DNA of 64,000 nucleotides from Calamus simplicifolius (GCA_900491605.1 UESW01004565.1:647759-711758), one strand, 5' to 3'; counted from the first letter of the stretch, positions 35,778 through 49,560 are shown. Notes: generated by a model not told the origin, from the sequence alone. Numbers and translations are program-made.

Positions 35778-35923
35778 GGCCCTCAGCCAAGGGAGAATCG
35801 TCATGGGATTCTATGTCGTTATTGTGAATAGTTCCATAGCCCTCGGCAATCTCAATTTCTCCATGCGCTAAAGTGTTAGGCAAACTAGAGAGTTGCGCTT
35901 CATTCCTTGATCTTGGACATTAT
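35778..35923 (-). other. Displaced 3' end of the GLR gene between two Copia elements
   Basis: This 146-bp host island separates elements 5 and 4. It ends with ATTAT (35919-35923), the element 4 target site. Read on the minus strand directly after the GLR exon 5 sequence (removing one ATTAT), it would give a few more codons and then an in-frame TGA within 25 bp. It is therefore the original last codons plus 3' UTR of the receptor gene. Confidence 0.65.
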
Positions 35924-36381
35924 TGATGGAAATTTTGGGATGCTTGGACATATGCTTTTTAAAAACTTTAATCATTTTGAAAACAAACATAGTCAAAAAC
36001 CCTAATTTTCAAGATCGTCTTTATACAGTTGAAAAAATAAATTAATTAAAATCTAAAATAAATAATTAAAATACCTGGATTGCTAAATCCAATAATCTCC
36101 AAGTGGCGCACAACTGTATGCCCTCCAAAGGTGATCCACACGAGAATCGATTCGAAGAAGCACTCCTATTTGCTTGCTAGAACCTTTCTGGCAGCCTTTT
36201 GATCATATGCAGCTTTATAATATATCTTCAAACTTCTCCTCTTCAAAAGCTTTCCTACAAACCTCTATACACTCTAATAGCCTTTCTCTATGTCAACTTA
36301 GGGCCTTGTCTTAATATGATAGTGATATTAAGACAAAGAAAGAAGAACAGAGAAGAAGGAGGGCTTACGGGTTCTCTGTTT

Positions 36382-36412
<31 letters not shown>

Positions 36413-38115
36413 ATTCACATAATCCCTTCTGCCACCCCTTTTAAATAGATATGAAGGAGCAACAATAGACATCAAATGGAGAAAGAGGATGTCATCTAAG
36501 GGGCATAAAGAGGGGGGAGAAGAGCGCTCTCATCCACTCCGAGGGGGCGCCAAGGGTTCAAGAGATCTTCGGTTCAAACCCTTATAAGCCCATATTAAAT
36601 ATTTAATTTATTAAATTATTTTATTAATAAATTTAAATGATATTTAATAAATTAAACTCATTTAAATTTAAAATAAAATGGTTCAAAAAAGGACTAAGGC
36701 CCCGAGTCAACTCAGACTAACCAAGTCAACCCAAACTAACCAAATAGGCTGAAATTCGAATCCAATTCGAATTTGATCATCATAAAAAATCTAGAAAAAT
36801 CTCATAAATTCATATTAAACTCTAAATAGGCTGCCCAACATGTGGCTAATGTTAATTTAAGTCTAACTTAAATTTATTAGCCCAATCAGCAAGCAAATAG
36901 ACCTAAACAAATTAAGTCAGGAGCTCAGATTAGCCCACATACGCTAGTATACGATCTTGGCCAACCAATTAGGATTCAAAAATTCTAATAAAAATATTTT
37001 TAACTTCTTCAATTAATTCCTTATTGTGTGTGACCCTCTAGGTTTCTTATCTAGCCAGCAGTAGGTTTTTGGTTTAGCCCTATAATGTATCCGACTATCT
37101 GAACAAGTCAAATCGGGCTAGCTTAAACTGTCAATCTGGACTAACCTTCAAATTGACTTATGAAATCAATCTAATTGATTCATAAAAAACTACAAGACAA
37201 GATTGATGTCTAGCAACGTGTCATGCCTACCCAGAAGATAAGATATTTGGTAGAAATTACCAAAATATCCTTTAGTAGCAAGTTACCATGCAATTCAATC
37301 CTTCGATATTTCTTTAATCCGATTAAGTGATGGGAATAGATAAATATCAAACCCTCACACTTAATCCATTTGAATCTCTAATTATTAATGAAGACTCAAC
37401 CGATGATAAATTAGAAAACCTTTTCTAATTTCATCATACTTTGATCAAAATTTTTTTGAGTCAATATTTGATGAGATTACTTGGGATAAATACTCCTCTT
37501 ACTAGGAGTTATCGATTCCTTGTTAACCTACTCATTACCTTCATACACAATCCTCCATAACTAGCATCACCCCGTACATGACCTTTTGTTGTGAATGAAT
37601 ATGAACTAAAATATGGATTGATATGCACAAGTTACTATGGTGGTCTCAGGTCTAAGGATTACTTGCACAACTCCCACTTAGAGAATAATCTATTATGAAA
37701 AGTAAGTAAAACTTTCATTTGATGTTCTTCTGTCGGATCAATTCAATGAACTCATAACCTAATGAGCACCCACATCTTTGTATCAGTGTTCCTACACAAG
37801 TGATCGTGAGACCAACCACCCTCACAATCGAGCATACATAAGATGTGCTAGTCTATCTGGATTCATCGATCCCCAAATCTATGATTATATGACTAGAAAT
37901 ATTTTAGATTAGGGTTTATAGGTTTTAGGTCTCACTGTTATCTATGTAACCCTAAAAATATTGCCCTATTCTATGGGGTTCATCATAAAAAAATATAAGA
38001 CACAACATATGATAAAATATAAAATTATCTTTATTATCATTCTTGAGTTGAGAAAAATTACAGATTTGCCACTGATACAACAACTGTGATTATCTTTCAG
38101 GGCACAATTCTTTCA
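35924..38115 (-). repeat. 3' LTR of element 4
   Basis: 2192 bp. It contains a (CTTT)n microsatellite at 36381-36411 that is much longer than in the other LTR copy, and a TTTAATTTATTAAATTATTTTATTAATAAATTTAAA block near 36600-36640. Confidence 0.9.
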
Positions 38116-38129
38116 ATCTTTCACTTGCA

Positions 38130-41100
38130 CTAAATCCAATCGCCCTTGTATTTAACACCCATACAATCAAGATGGCGATTTAACTGCTGTGGTGAAAGGG
38201 CCTTAGTGAATGGGTCTGCTATGTTGTTCTTTGTTTCAACTCGTTCTATCACCACATCATGTCTATCAATGATGTCTCAAACAAGGTGAAAGCGTCTCAG
38301 GATGTGCTTGGATTTATGGTGAGACCTTAGTTCCTTCGCTTGTGCCACAGCTCCAGTGTTATCGCAATATAATAGCACCGTCTATTGTATAGTAGAAACT
38401 ACGTCTAATTCGATGATGAACTTCTTCATCCAGACAGCTTCCTTAGCGGCTTCACTTGCAGCTATGTACTCTGCCTCAGTGACTGAATCATCTACAGTTG
38501 GCTGCTTGATACTTTTCCAACTTACTGCTTCTCCATTCAGAGCATAGACATACCCTGATATAGACTTACTATCATCTGGATCAGATTAAAAACTAAAATC
38601 TATGTAGCCTTCTAGTTTTAAGTCTGATCCTCCATATATGAGAAAAACATCTTTAGTCCTTCTCAGGTACTAAAGAATGTTTTTCACTGCTTTCCAATGA
38701 TCCTTCCCTAGATCAGCCTGAAATCTTCTTACTATGCCCAAAGCATAAGCAACATCAGGTCCGATACATAGCATTGCATATATAATTGATCCTATTGCCA
38801 AAGCATAAGAAATATTATTCATCCTATCTCTTTCTTCTGGTGTCTTAGGAGACATCCTTTTAGATAGGTGTATGCCTTGACTCATGGGCAAATAACCTTT
38901 CTTACTTCCCTCCATATTAAATCTTTTCAATATTAAGTCTATGTACCTGGATTGGGATAACCCTAGCATCCTCTTAGATCTATCTCTATAAATCTTTATT
39001 CTTAAAATGTAGGATGCTTCTCCCAAATTCTTCATGGAAAACCATTTTGATAACCAAGTCTTGACCGATTGCATCATTGGAATATCATTTTCAATGATAA
39101 GTATGTCATCCACATACAAGACCAAGAAGACAATGGCACTCCCACTTATCTTCTTATATACACATGGTTCATCCGTATTCTTGATGAAATCAAATTCCTT
39201 TATAGTTTCATCAAAACAAATGTTCCAACTCCTCGATGTTTGCTTTAATCTATAAATAGATTTTCTAAGTTTGCATACTTGGTTTGGTCTCCCACTTGAG
39301 ACAAACCCCTCTGGTTGTGGCATATAGACTTCTTCCTCAAGATTTTTATTAAGGAATGCAATCTTAACATCCATCTGCCAGATTTCATAATCATAGTATG
39401 TAGCAAGAGTAAGCTTAATCCTAATGGACTTGAGCATGGCAACTGGCAAAAAAGTTTCATCATAGTCAATACCATGTCTTTGCTTGAAACCTTTTGCCAT
39501 TAACCTAGTCTTGTAGGTTTTTATTTGCCCATCTGCTCCAATCTTTCTTTTCAAGATCCATTTGCATCCTATTGGGACAATTTCCTTAGGTGGGTCAACT
39601 AAGGTCCAAACCTGGTTGTCATACATGGAATCCATCTCGATTTCAGGACATTAAGCCATTTGTCGGAGTCCTTACTCTCAACTACTTCCATATAGGTCAG
39701 TGGATCATCATTTTTAATGACACTGGCTTTATTATTATTTTCAATCATAAAACCATATCTAAAAGGTGCTTTCCGTACTCTTTTGACCTACGAAGAGGAG
39801 GTATATGTTGTGGTTATACCTTATCAATTTGTACTTCTGATTGAGGAACTTGAGTTTGTTTATTTTAAATTTTACTCAATTCGATTATTCTTCCATTATC
39901 TTCTTCTTGAATAAATTTCTTTTCCAAGAAGATAGCATGCCTACTAACAAATACCTTTTGTTCAGTAGAATGATAGAAAAGGTATCCAATACCTTTTTGA
40001 GAATAACCAATGAACTTACATTTTTCAGCCTTAGCATTTAGCTTATATACAATTTTATTTTTAACATAAGCTGAACAACCTCAAATTTTAAGATGTTTAA
40101 GACTTGGATTCTTGCCATTCCATAATTCATGTGGAGTGCTAGGAATAAATTTTGATGATACCCTGTTTATTACATATGCAGCAGTTTTTAGGGTATAACC
40201 CCAGAAGGATACTGGAAGATCCATAAAGCACATCATAGACCATACCATGTCAAACAAGAAACGGTTCCTCCTTTCTGCTACACCATTTAGTTATGGTGTA
40301 CATGGAGGTGTCGATTCAGAGAGAATACCATTATCCTTAAGATGATTAAGAAACTCGCTGGATAAGTATTCACCTCCTTGATCAGATCGAAGGATTTTAA
40401 TACCTTTTTCAATTTGTTTCTCAACCATATTTTGATACTCTTTAAAATTTTCAAAGGCTTCATATTTATATTTCATAAGATATACATATCCGAACCTTGA
40501 TAAATCATCTATAAATGTGATAAAATAAGAGTATCCTCCTATAGCTTGAGTTGACATGGGTCTATATACGTCTGAATGTATTAACCCTGATAACTCATTT
40601 GCCCTTTTTCCATGTTCGATAAATGAAGACTTGGTCATTTTTCCCATGAGGCAAGATTCACAAGTTTCTAATGATTGAAAATCATAAGGTCCAAATAAAT
40701 TTTCTTTGTATAACTTGTTAATCCTTGACTCACTTATATGACCTAATTGGTAATGCCAAAGGAAAGTTTCATTGGTATCATCTCTCTTTCTTCTTTTGTT
40801 TTCAACAAGCAACACATTATCATTGAGTGATAGAATTAAAAGACCATTCACAAATATTTTCATTCCAAAGAAGTCATTTGAATAAGATATAGAGCATCTA
40901 TTGCTCTCAACTTTTATTTCATAACCTTGTTTTAATAACAATGGTACAATAATAATATTTCTGTCTACATTCAAAATAAAATAATAATATTTTAATTCAA
41001 GTATTTTGCCCATAGGCAATAATAACAAGTAGGTTCCAACAGCTTATGCATGGATGGCCTCTCCACTCGCGCCATAAAGCTTGAAGTCACCTTTCTTCAA

Positions 41101-42038
41101 CCTTCTAATTTTGTGAAGCCCCTGCAAAGATTTGCATATGTGAGCCCCACATGCGGTATCCAATACCCATAAATCAGAAGTTGAAAAACTCAATAATAAG
41201 TTTGTTTGTATCATTAACAAACCTTTTGATGCTTTATCGGTATCTTTCTTCAAACTTGCCAGGTACTTTTTACAATTCTTCTTCCAATGTCCCTTCTTAC
41301 CGTAGAAGAAACAAGATCCATTATCCGAAAACTTCTTTGCCTTCTTCTTCTTAATGTTCCTTTTGGGGTTTAATTTTCTTTTTAAACCCTTCTTCATCAC
41401 CTCTTTCTTCTTTCCATCGATCAGAAGAAGATGAGCCTTTTCTCCCTTAAAATGGCTCTCAGTAGTCTTAAGCATGTTAAGCATCTCTAATAATGTAAGA
41501 TTCATTTTGTTCATGTGGTAGTTCATAACAAATTATGAGAAGGAATCTGGGAGTGACTGCAGGATCAGATCCCGATTTAGCTGCTCATCCATGACGAAGC
41601 CTAATTGACCTAATTGGATGATTAAGTCAACATCTTCAGAACATGAATCTGAACAGGCGAGCCGTCACTCATATGTGCACAAAACAACTACTTAGATATC
41701 TCATATCTTGCAGTCATACTATGCTCTCCATACAACTCTTTTAAGTTGAGAAGTATGGACTGAAGTTCCATCCTTTCATGTTACCTCTGGAGCTCATTGC
41801 TCATTGAGGTCAATATGATGCACTTAACAGTCATACTGTCTTTCTACCATATCCTATATGTGGCCCTTTCCTCTTCAAAAGCAACTTCTTTGATCGGATC
41901 TGGATTTAAAGAATCAAGAATGTAGAAAATTTTCTCCCAAGCTAATACAATCCTCAAGTTCCTTAACTGATCGACATAATTTGGTCTAATCAGTTTATTG
42001 GCATCTAAAATGCCCTATAGTGATAATGATGAAGCCAT
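38130..42038 (-). pseudogene. Element 4 gag-pol, degenerate
   Basis: ATG at 42038-42036 opens gag, broken by in-frame stops until the open block 41526-41044. That block has a zinc knuckle whose second Cys is Tyr (CFFYGKKGHWKKNC, 41313-41272) and protease VLDTACGAHIC. Integrase is 41028-40291 (WHYQLGHIS; D at LIHSDVYRP and IDDLSRF; E at RSDQGGEYLS). RT is 39635-38670 with MDVKIAFLN and YVDD. RNase H follows in broken frames, and the pol stop TAG is at 38132-38130. Many stops and substitutions; non-functional. Confidence 0.9.
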
Positions 42039-43454
42039 TTAATTGTCTACAAACAAACAAGAACAATACATAAGCAGACCACTCAAAATGATAATCACAA
42101 TCAGACAAGGACTTTGAATCTAATTGTCTCCCACTATTTTCTTCGAATAGCATAACCCTCTACCATGTTAAACGAGAAACTAATATCCAATTTCTTTAGT
42201 AGGGTTGAGATCCCAATTCCTTATAAATGCCTTGAGTTTGCTAAACAGGCATTTATAAGTTCAAGGATAGGAAATTTCCTTTCCAATTTCATCAACATTA
42301 CACTTGCCTCTAAGACACTTATAGCCTTATGCTTGCACAACAAACCATAATGTTTTACCTTAGTCAGACCCTTCATTCTATATAGTTATGATTGAATAAT
42401 GTTACCCTTGAGTTTGCTCAATAAAGTAACATTAACAAGCATATTATAAAACATAATATGCATCAAGTCAAATTTTACATCAAACCCTAATAGTAAGCCT
42501 TGAGTTTGCTTAACAAGCCTACTTTAATTTTGGCTTAGTATGAAGGAAGGCATTTTGTATTGCATTTATAACCAATTAGTATTTTCAATTCTAAGGTTTA
42601 AATTAATCGAATTGGTAGGTAAGTGGAAGAGGCATGGGAGTCCCCCGTTCTTGCCTTAGACACCAAGTAATACATTCTCTTTACCTTTCTAGAACCACTT
42701 TTCTTAGACACCAATCGATCAATTAATCCCTAAAAAAGATTTGCTTCATGATAATATAACACTACAACTAAATATAATTTTAGGAGGGCTTTTATCATCT
42801 CGAGCACATCCTTATGTTTTTAAGTATTACATATCCATTTATGTGCATAGTGTGTCATTAATCTTACAACATAATGATAACTAATACTTCTAAACATATC
42901 TCTAAATTGATTAGGGTTATAGTAAAACCCTAATCTTGTGGCATACAATCAATCAATACATGCTTCATCTCATCATTTCAACTAATACACATATTAGCCC
43001 TAATATGCATCACAAAAGCATATGATTAAAAGCAATCATTTGTTCTCATTACTTGTTTAAGGGATAAGATCACATCGGCACCCCAACACATCATAGAAGA
43101 TCCCATTGAATGGGAAGAGAGGGCCTTTAAAATATCTACTTGGCTCTTATGACCAAATGGACATGGTGACTAACCTAATCCGAAGTAGTTACTAGGACAT
43201 TGCATTATATAAAGCATAATAGTCAATTATGTACAACATATATTGCTAATTATGCATTAGAACATAATGATTTACTTACTTTAACAATCATAATAATAGC
43301 CATTTTATGAATGTAATAGAGTCATATCATTACATTATGCATATCATGCCAATTAGGTTAAACATAATTTACTATTTTGCTATAAACATATAATAATCTA
43401 TCAATTTAATCATTTATAATAGATTAATTTGATTTCTTCTTGAATGCATGAAGA
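42039..43454 (-). other. Leader of element 4, no ORF
   Basis: AT-rich untranslated leader between primer site and gag. CCTTGAGTTTGCT words recur near 42231, 42410 and 42499. No gene is visible on either strand. Confidence 0.5.
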
Positions 43455-43468
43455 TGGCTTTGATACCA
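43455..43468 (-). other. Primer-binding site of element 4
   Basis: TGGCTTTGATACCA on the plus strand gives TGGTATCAAAGCCA on the element strand, a one-base variant of the Met-tRNA site, one base from the 5' LTR. Confidence 0.85.
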
Positions 43469-43469
43469 C

Positions 43470-45642
43470 TGATGGAAATTTTAGGATGCTTGGAGGCATG
43501 CTTTTCAAAAACTTTAATCATTTTGAAAACAAACATAGCAAAAAACCCTAATTTTCAAGATCGCCTTTATGCAGTTCAAAAAATAAATAAATTAAAATAT
43601 AAAATAAATGACTAAGAAAAATATCTAGATTGCTAAATCCAATAATCTTCAAGAGGCATACAAGTGTATGCCCTCCAAAGATGATCCACACGAGAATCGA
43701 TTTGAAGAAGCATTCTTATTTGCTTGCTAGAACCTTCCTGTCAGCCTTTTGATCATATGTAACTTTTTAATGTCTCTTTAGACTTTCTCCTCTTCAAAAG
43801 CTTTTCAACAAGCCTCTACATACTCTAATAGCCTTCTTCTATCTCAACTTAGGGCCTTGTCTTAATATGATAGTGATATTAAGACAAGGGAAGAAGAACA
43901 AGGGAGAAGGAGGGCTTACGAGCTCTCTGTTTTCTTTCTTTCTGTCCACAGAATCCCTTCTACCGCCCCCTTTAAATAGAAATGAAGGAGCAGCAATCAA
44001 AGATGTCAGATGAAGAGAAACGATGCCATCCAAGGGGCATGAAGAGAGGGGGAGACGCTTTACATGAGGAGCACTCCTATCCACTCCGAGGGAGCGCTAA
44101 GGGTCCAAGGGATCTTCGGTTCAAACCCCCACAAGCACATATTACATATTTAATTTATTAAATTATTTTATTAATAAATTTAAATAATATTTAATAAATT
44201 AAACCCATATAAATTTAAAATAAAATGGTTCAAAAAAGGACTACGGTCCTGGGTCAACTCAGACTAACCAAGTCAACCCAAACTAACCAAATCAGGCTGA
44301 AATTCGAATTCAATTCGAATTTTATCATCATAGAAAATCTAAAAAAATCTCATAAATTTAGATTAAACTCTAGATAGGCTGCCCAACACGTGGCTAATGT
44401 TAATTTAAGTCCAACTTAAATTTATTGGCCCAATCAGCAAGCAAATGGACCTAAACAGATTAAGTCAAGAACTCGGGTTAGCCCACATATGCTAGTATGC
44501 GATCTTGGCCAACCATTAGGATCCAAAAATCCTAATAAAAATATTTTTAACTTCTTCAATCAATTCTCTATTGTGTGTGATCCTCTGGGTTCCTTATCTA
44601 GCCAGCAGTAGGTTTTTGGTTTAGCCCGATTATGTATCCGACTATTTGAACAGGTCAAATTGGGCTAACTTAAATGTCAATATGGACCAACCTTCAAATT
44701 GACTTATAAAATCAATCTAATTGATTCATAAAAACTTACAAGATAAGATTGACGTCTAGCAACGTGTCATGCCTACCCAGAAGATAAGAAATTTAGTAAA
44801 AATTATCAAAATACCCTTTAGTGGTAAGTTATCGTGCAATTCAATCCTTCGATATTTCTTTAACCCGATTAAGTGATGGGCATGGATAAATGTCAATCCC
44901 TCACACTTAATCCATTTAAATCTCTAATCATTAATGAAGACTCAACCGATGATAACTTAGAAAACCTTTTCTAATTTCATCATACTTTGATCAAAGATTT
45001 TTTGAGTCAACATTTGATGAGATTACTTGGGATAAATACTCCTCTTACTAGGAGTTATCGATTCCTTGTTTACCTACTTATTACATTCATACACAATCCT
45101 CCATATCCAACATCACTCTATACATGACCTTTTGTTATGAATGAATATGAAGCAAAATGTAGATTCATGTGCATAAGATACTATGGTGGTCTTGCACAAC
45201 TCCCAGTTAGAGAAAATTTATTATGACAAGCAAGTAAAACTTTCATTTGATGTTCTTCTGTTGGATCAATTCAATGAACTCATAACCTAATGAGCACCCC
45301 TATCTTTGTATTAGTGTTCCTACACAAGCGGTCGTGAGACCAACCATCCTCACAATCGAGCATACATAAGATGTGTTAGTTTATTCGGATTCATCGATCC
45401 CCAAATCTATAATTCTATGACTAAAAATATTTTAGATTAGGATTTATAGGTTTTAGGTCTCATTGTTATCTCTGTAACCCTAAAAACATTACCCTATTCT
45501 ATGTGGTTCATCATAAAAAAATATAAGACACAACATATGATGAAATATAAAATTATCTTTATTATCATTCTTGAGTTAGAGAGAAATTACAGATTTTACC
45601 ACTGATACAATTGTGATTGACTTTCAGGGCATAATTCTTTCA
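43470..45642 (-). repeat. 5' LTR of element 4
   Basis: 2173 bp, TGATGG..TTTCA on the plus strand. Its outer end supplies the new last six codons and the stop codon of the disrupted GLR frame (stop at 45626-45624). Confidence 0.9.
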
Positions 45643-45962
45643 ATTATAGACCTCCATAGTCTTCTGAACCTCTCTCTTGGGGGCTCATCTGTTTGCTGGT
45701 CGGCGGCATCTTTTCTTTGGAGCAAACGAGCAGCAAACAACAGAAAAACCGCTGTTGAAGTGCCACCGGTAAAGAGGAAGAGCTCCCAAAAGTGCTCAAG
45801 GCTTAAGCTGTCCGTTTCACTATCGTGGTAATTAGGGCTTGGGCAATTGGATAAAGAGAAGAAGAACCATTTGTTTTCCAATTGCTTCAGTGTTCCATCC
45901 TCAACAAGCTCCAATATGGCTCCAGATATATCCGCAGCTATTGGAGAACCCTTCTGAAATAC
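45624..45962 (-). CDS. GLR: GLR exon 5: S2 end, M4 helix, tail truncated by LTR
   Basis: Starts after a TTTTCAG acceptor with VFQKGSPIAADISGAILEL, the end of the ligand-binding domain. M4 is FWELFLFTGGTSTAVFLLFA. Host coding ends at 45643. The following six codons and TGA come from the element 4 LTR. Confidence 0.88.
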   Translation of the reverse strand, partial: VFQKGSPIAADISGAILELVEDGTLKQLENKWFFFSLSNCPSPNYHDSETDSLSLEHFWELFLFTGGTSTAVFLLFAARLLQRKDAADQQTDEPPRERFRRLWRSIIERIMP

Positions 45963-46160
45963 CTGAAAAGTGAATTAGGCCTTGATTAGTCAATTCTTAC
46001 ACCTGTTCTAAGTAAATGGTTGGCAGCTATAACAGACAGACGTATAGAAAGAAATTTAACTTGTAGACTAAAACGTACAGATGACACCAATTTCAGCCCT
46101 AAATTCTCAAGTATTGCAATGCGTTTAGTTACGAGGCTTTAAAAGGGACGGGCTACTTAC

Positions 46161-46528
46161 AAAACCAAAGCCACCAAGTCTGTGGGTCTCTCCATAGACC
46201 GAGTAACCATCGTGCCGTGACAGTAGTATTCGGAGATATGGGATCTCGAGGTAAGCAGCGGTGATGTTTCCGCTCTCAAAAGCCTTTCGGTAGTTCGCTT
46301 CTGCTCCAAGCTTCACGATCATATCTTCTTTATAGCCTAGCACATCTTGCAAGTATTTCACAACAAACGAGTCACCATCACAACCAACCCTCCTGTGGCC
46401 CACAACGGGTTCAGGCTTTTTGTTGCTCAGGATAGAACTAAGGGTTGCCGTGTAGCTGGAAGTCAGTATCATTACAACGAACAGCCATGGTACCACCACC
46501 ATTCTGGTGTAGTAGTTGTAGATTCTTC
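46161..46528 (-). CDS. GLR: GLR exon 4: M3 and most of S2
   Basis: Begins RIYNYYTRMVV and has M3 with SYTATLSSIL, close to the family SYTANL motif. S2 includes GNITAAYLEIPYL, with the acidic residue region that contacts the ligand amino group. Ends with GGFGF before donor GTAAGT, phase 0. Confidence 0.9.
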
Positions 46529-47160
46529 CTGCAAAAATTACAAAAAAAAAACATATTGGTATCAAGAATCTATAATGCAATAGTCTCAAAAAAAAAAAAA
46601 AATTCACGTTATAACGGCTATTACAATAATAACTATCTTAATACTAAATTATTCTAACCGAGACATGATGGGTATTCCGATAGTCGATCGCAGTTTCAAA
46701 GTTGGTGGGTCATAATAGAATAATTCGTCTTCTATCCCCTGGGTCTAGTTTGCGCATGAGGGCCTTAGATGAATTGTAGTTAATATGATTTTGGTTATAC
46801 ACGAATGTTCAAATTAGTTTAGTGCAAGTCAATCCTTAAAAGTAAGAGAACATAATTTATTTAAGTACAATAGGATAAAAATCTCATTACTTTCAAATTC
46901 AAAATTCAAAATGATAGGCAAGCTAGAGAGTTGGCTTCTCAATAAACATGATGTATTTGGACTCTATGAACATTTCGAAGGGTAGAACAAATGTTATGAA
47001 AAGATTGATTGAAATATGATCACAATTATTCTGTCTAAACCATCCGATGATAATAAAAGAGTTTCCTTAAATGAAGTTTTTAGTTTGCATGATAGCATAT
47101 CATTCTATGTATTAATGTAAAATAAAAATAGGTGAAAGCCTTCGTAAAAATTGATGTTAC

Positions 47161-47467
47161 CGTGTGCAAAAAAGATAGTAGAGAAGATCAACCAAAGAGT
47201 GGCACCAAGCTGGGTCCACCAGGGGCCATGAAACTCGGGATTGTTCTCGTGTTCAAGGCACCAGGTGATGATCCCTGTGTAGAATAACGTGGCGAAGATC
47301 AGCACCCATACTGCCTTGGAGAATGGTTTAGTAAGCATGAATGTCTTGTGATCTGATTCCACACGAACCAACATGGATAAACCGGACCCAAGGAATGGCT
47401 CGGTGAACGTGACAATCGCCGAACGCTTTGCTAGAATGGTGACGTCCCCCACCACACCATCAAGTGC
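47161..47467 (-). CDS. GLR: GLR exon 3: end of S1, M1 and pore
   Basis: Starts ALDGVVGDVTILAKRSAIV after a T-rich TGCAG acceptor. KRS and TEPF are typical S1 residues, the Arg being the conserved ligand carboxylate contact. M1 is about AVWVLIFATLFYTGIITW; the pore stretch LGATLWLIFSTIFFAHG ends the exon at donor GTAAC, phase 1. Confidence 0.9.
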
Positions 47468-48514
47468 CTGCAAAAAAAAAAAAAAACAATAAAAAAATGG
47501 ACATGTGGCTTTATCCATATAATGACCTAATGATATTTCGCACCATAGCACTTCATCAGCCACGCGCTCGACCTTTTATGCCCATCTTTCCATTAAAGAG
47601 AAAGCAACGGGCCATGAAACCACTCGGCGAAAGAAGACAAAGAACGGGCCATGAAAGATGGAGACCCCTCTTAATTTAGGAATTAATTACGAATGAAATT
47701 TTTATATTGCGATTGGCCGTCTATGATTGATCCCAGGACACCGACAAGAATTGCAGACACCACTCTTTAGGAATTAATCATGAATAAAGTTTTTAAATTA
47801 TGGCGGTTTAATAGGATGGTGTCATAAGTCTCTTTAGAAAGCAACCATATCTCTAAAAGTGCAAAGTACTTTTATGTTTTTTAATTTAAAACGTTTAATT
47901 TGGTACTTGCCTGTTTCTTCCGTACATTCAGTGGAGTGTTGCTGAAGTACGGCTTAAAAAATAAAAAAAAATAATTTTATAAATCGCGCACAATGAGCAT
48001 GCAAGCTTCAAACTAGAGGTGGGCACTGGACCGTGCCGCCCATGGCACGGCACGGCCCAGGCCCTGATGGGCCATGCTAGGCACGGCCCGGCACTGCTAC
48101 AGTACCGGGTCGTGCCGGCACGGCCCAGTTTACCGAGCCGTGCCGGGCTCAGAAAAATTTTTCTGTTGGCCCAGCACGGCACGGCCCATGACGGGCCTGG
48201 GCCGGCCCGTCGTGCCGTGCCGGTACGGCCCAGGTGGGCCTGAGACGTGCCGGCCCAGGTGGGCCGTGCCAGGCACGGCCCACCTGGGGTCTGGCCCATG
48301 AACAGCTCAAATAAAAAAAATTATAAAAATATATTTTTTTTTATAAATTAAAAATTATTAGGAATAAAGAAATTTTATTAATATAAAGCCACCATAATGG
48401 TGGGGTTTGGTACAGACCCTACCAGTTTATTAATTTAAAATTAAAATGGTACAGAAGGGAGGGGGCTAGGCCTGACCTCTAGAACATAATACAATAAGTA
48501 AGAAGAAAAAATAG

Positions 48515-49560
48515 AAAGATCGCAACCATCGGATCATCGCCGATCGGATGGATCGCAACCGTCGGATCGATCATCGCCGATCGGGATCATGGCTTGGATC
48601 GATCGCAACGTCGGATCGTCTTCGATGGGATAGATCGCAACCGTTGGATTGATCATCCCCGATCGGGATCATGGCTTGAATCGATCGCAACCGTCGGATC
48701 GTCTCCGATCGGATCGATCGCAACGGTTCGATCGATCATCACCAATCGGGATCATGACTTGGATTGATCGCAACCGTCGGATCGATCATCGCCGATTGGG
48801 ATCATGGCTTGGATCGGTCGCAACCATCGGATCGTCTCCGATCGGATGGATCGCAACTGTTGGATTGATCATCACCGATCAAGATCATGGCTTGGATTGA
48901 TCGCAACCGTCGGATCGTCTCCGATCGGATTGATCGCAACCGTCGGATTGATCATCGCCGACCGGGATCATGGCTTGGATCGATCCAGACGTCGAATCAT
49001 CTTCGATCGGATGGATCGCAACCGTCGGATTGATCATCGCCGATCGGGATCATGGCTTGGATCGATCGCAGACGTCGGATCATCTCCGATCAGATGGATC
49101 GCAACCGTCGGATTGATCATCGCCGATCATGATCAGGGCTTGGATCGATCGCAGACATCGGATCGTCTCCGATCAGATTGATCGCAACAGTCCGATCGAT
49201 CATTGTCGATCGGGATCATGGCTTGTATCGATCGCAACCATCAGATCGTCTCCGATCGGATGGATCGCAACTGTTGGATTGATCATCGCCGATCAGGATC
49301 ATGGCTTGGATCGATCGCAACCGTCGGATCGTCTCCGATTGGATGGATTGCAACCATCGGATCGATCATCCCCGATTGGGATCATGGCTTGGATCGATCG
49401 TAGCCGTCGGATCGTCTCCGATCGGATTGATCGCAACGATCTAATCGATCATCGTCGATCGGGATCATGGCTTGAATCGATCGCAATCGTCGGATCATCG
49501 CCGATCAGATCGATCGCAATCGTCGGATCCATCATCGCCGATCAGGATCATGGCTTCGAT
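48515..49560. repeat. ~83-bp tandem array rich in GATC/CGATCG
   Basis: About a dozen imperfect copies of an ~83-bp unit with two related halves, each containing GATCGCAACCGTCGGAT; one half ends GGGATCATGGCTTGGATC. Unit spacing measured at the GGCTTGG word is 82-83 bp, with one shortened 50-bp unit near 48756-48806. Several CGATCG palindromes occur per unit. Reading frames through it are repeat translations, not genes. Confidence 0.85.

Larger units (their letters stand above)
35924..45642 (-). mobile_element. Element 4: complete Copia with 2.2-kb LTRs, inserted in the GLR last exon
   Basis: Direct repeats 35924-38115 and 43470-45642 start TGATGGAAATTTT and end ATTCTTTCA, flanked by perfect ATTAT (35919-35923 and 45643-45647). 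The primer site (43455-43468) and Copia-order coding region lie on the minus strand. It is more decayed than the other Copia elements, and LTRs are visibly diverged, so it is probably the oldest of the four with both ends. The insertion cut the receptor reading frame just before its stop codon. Confidence 0.94.
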
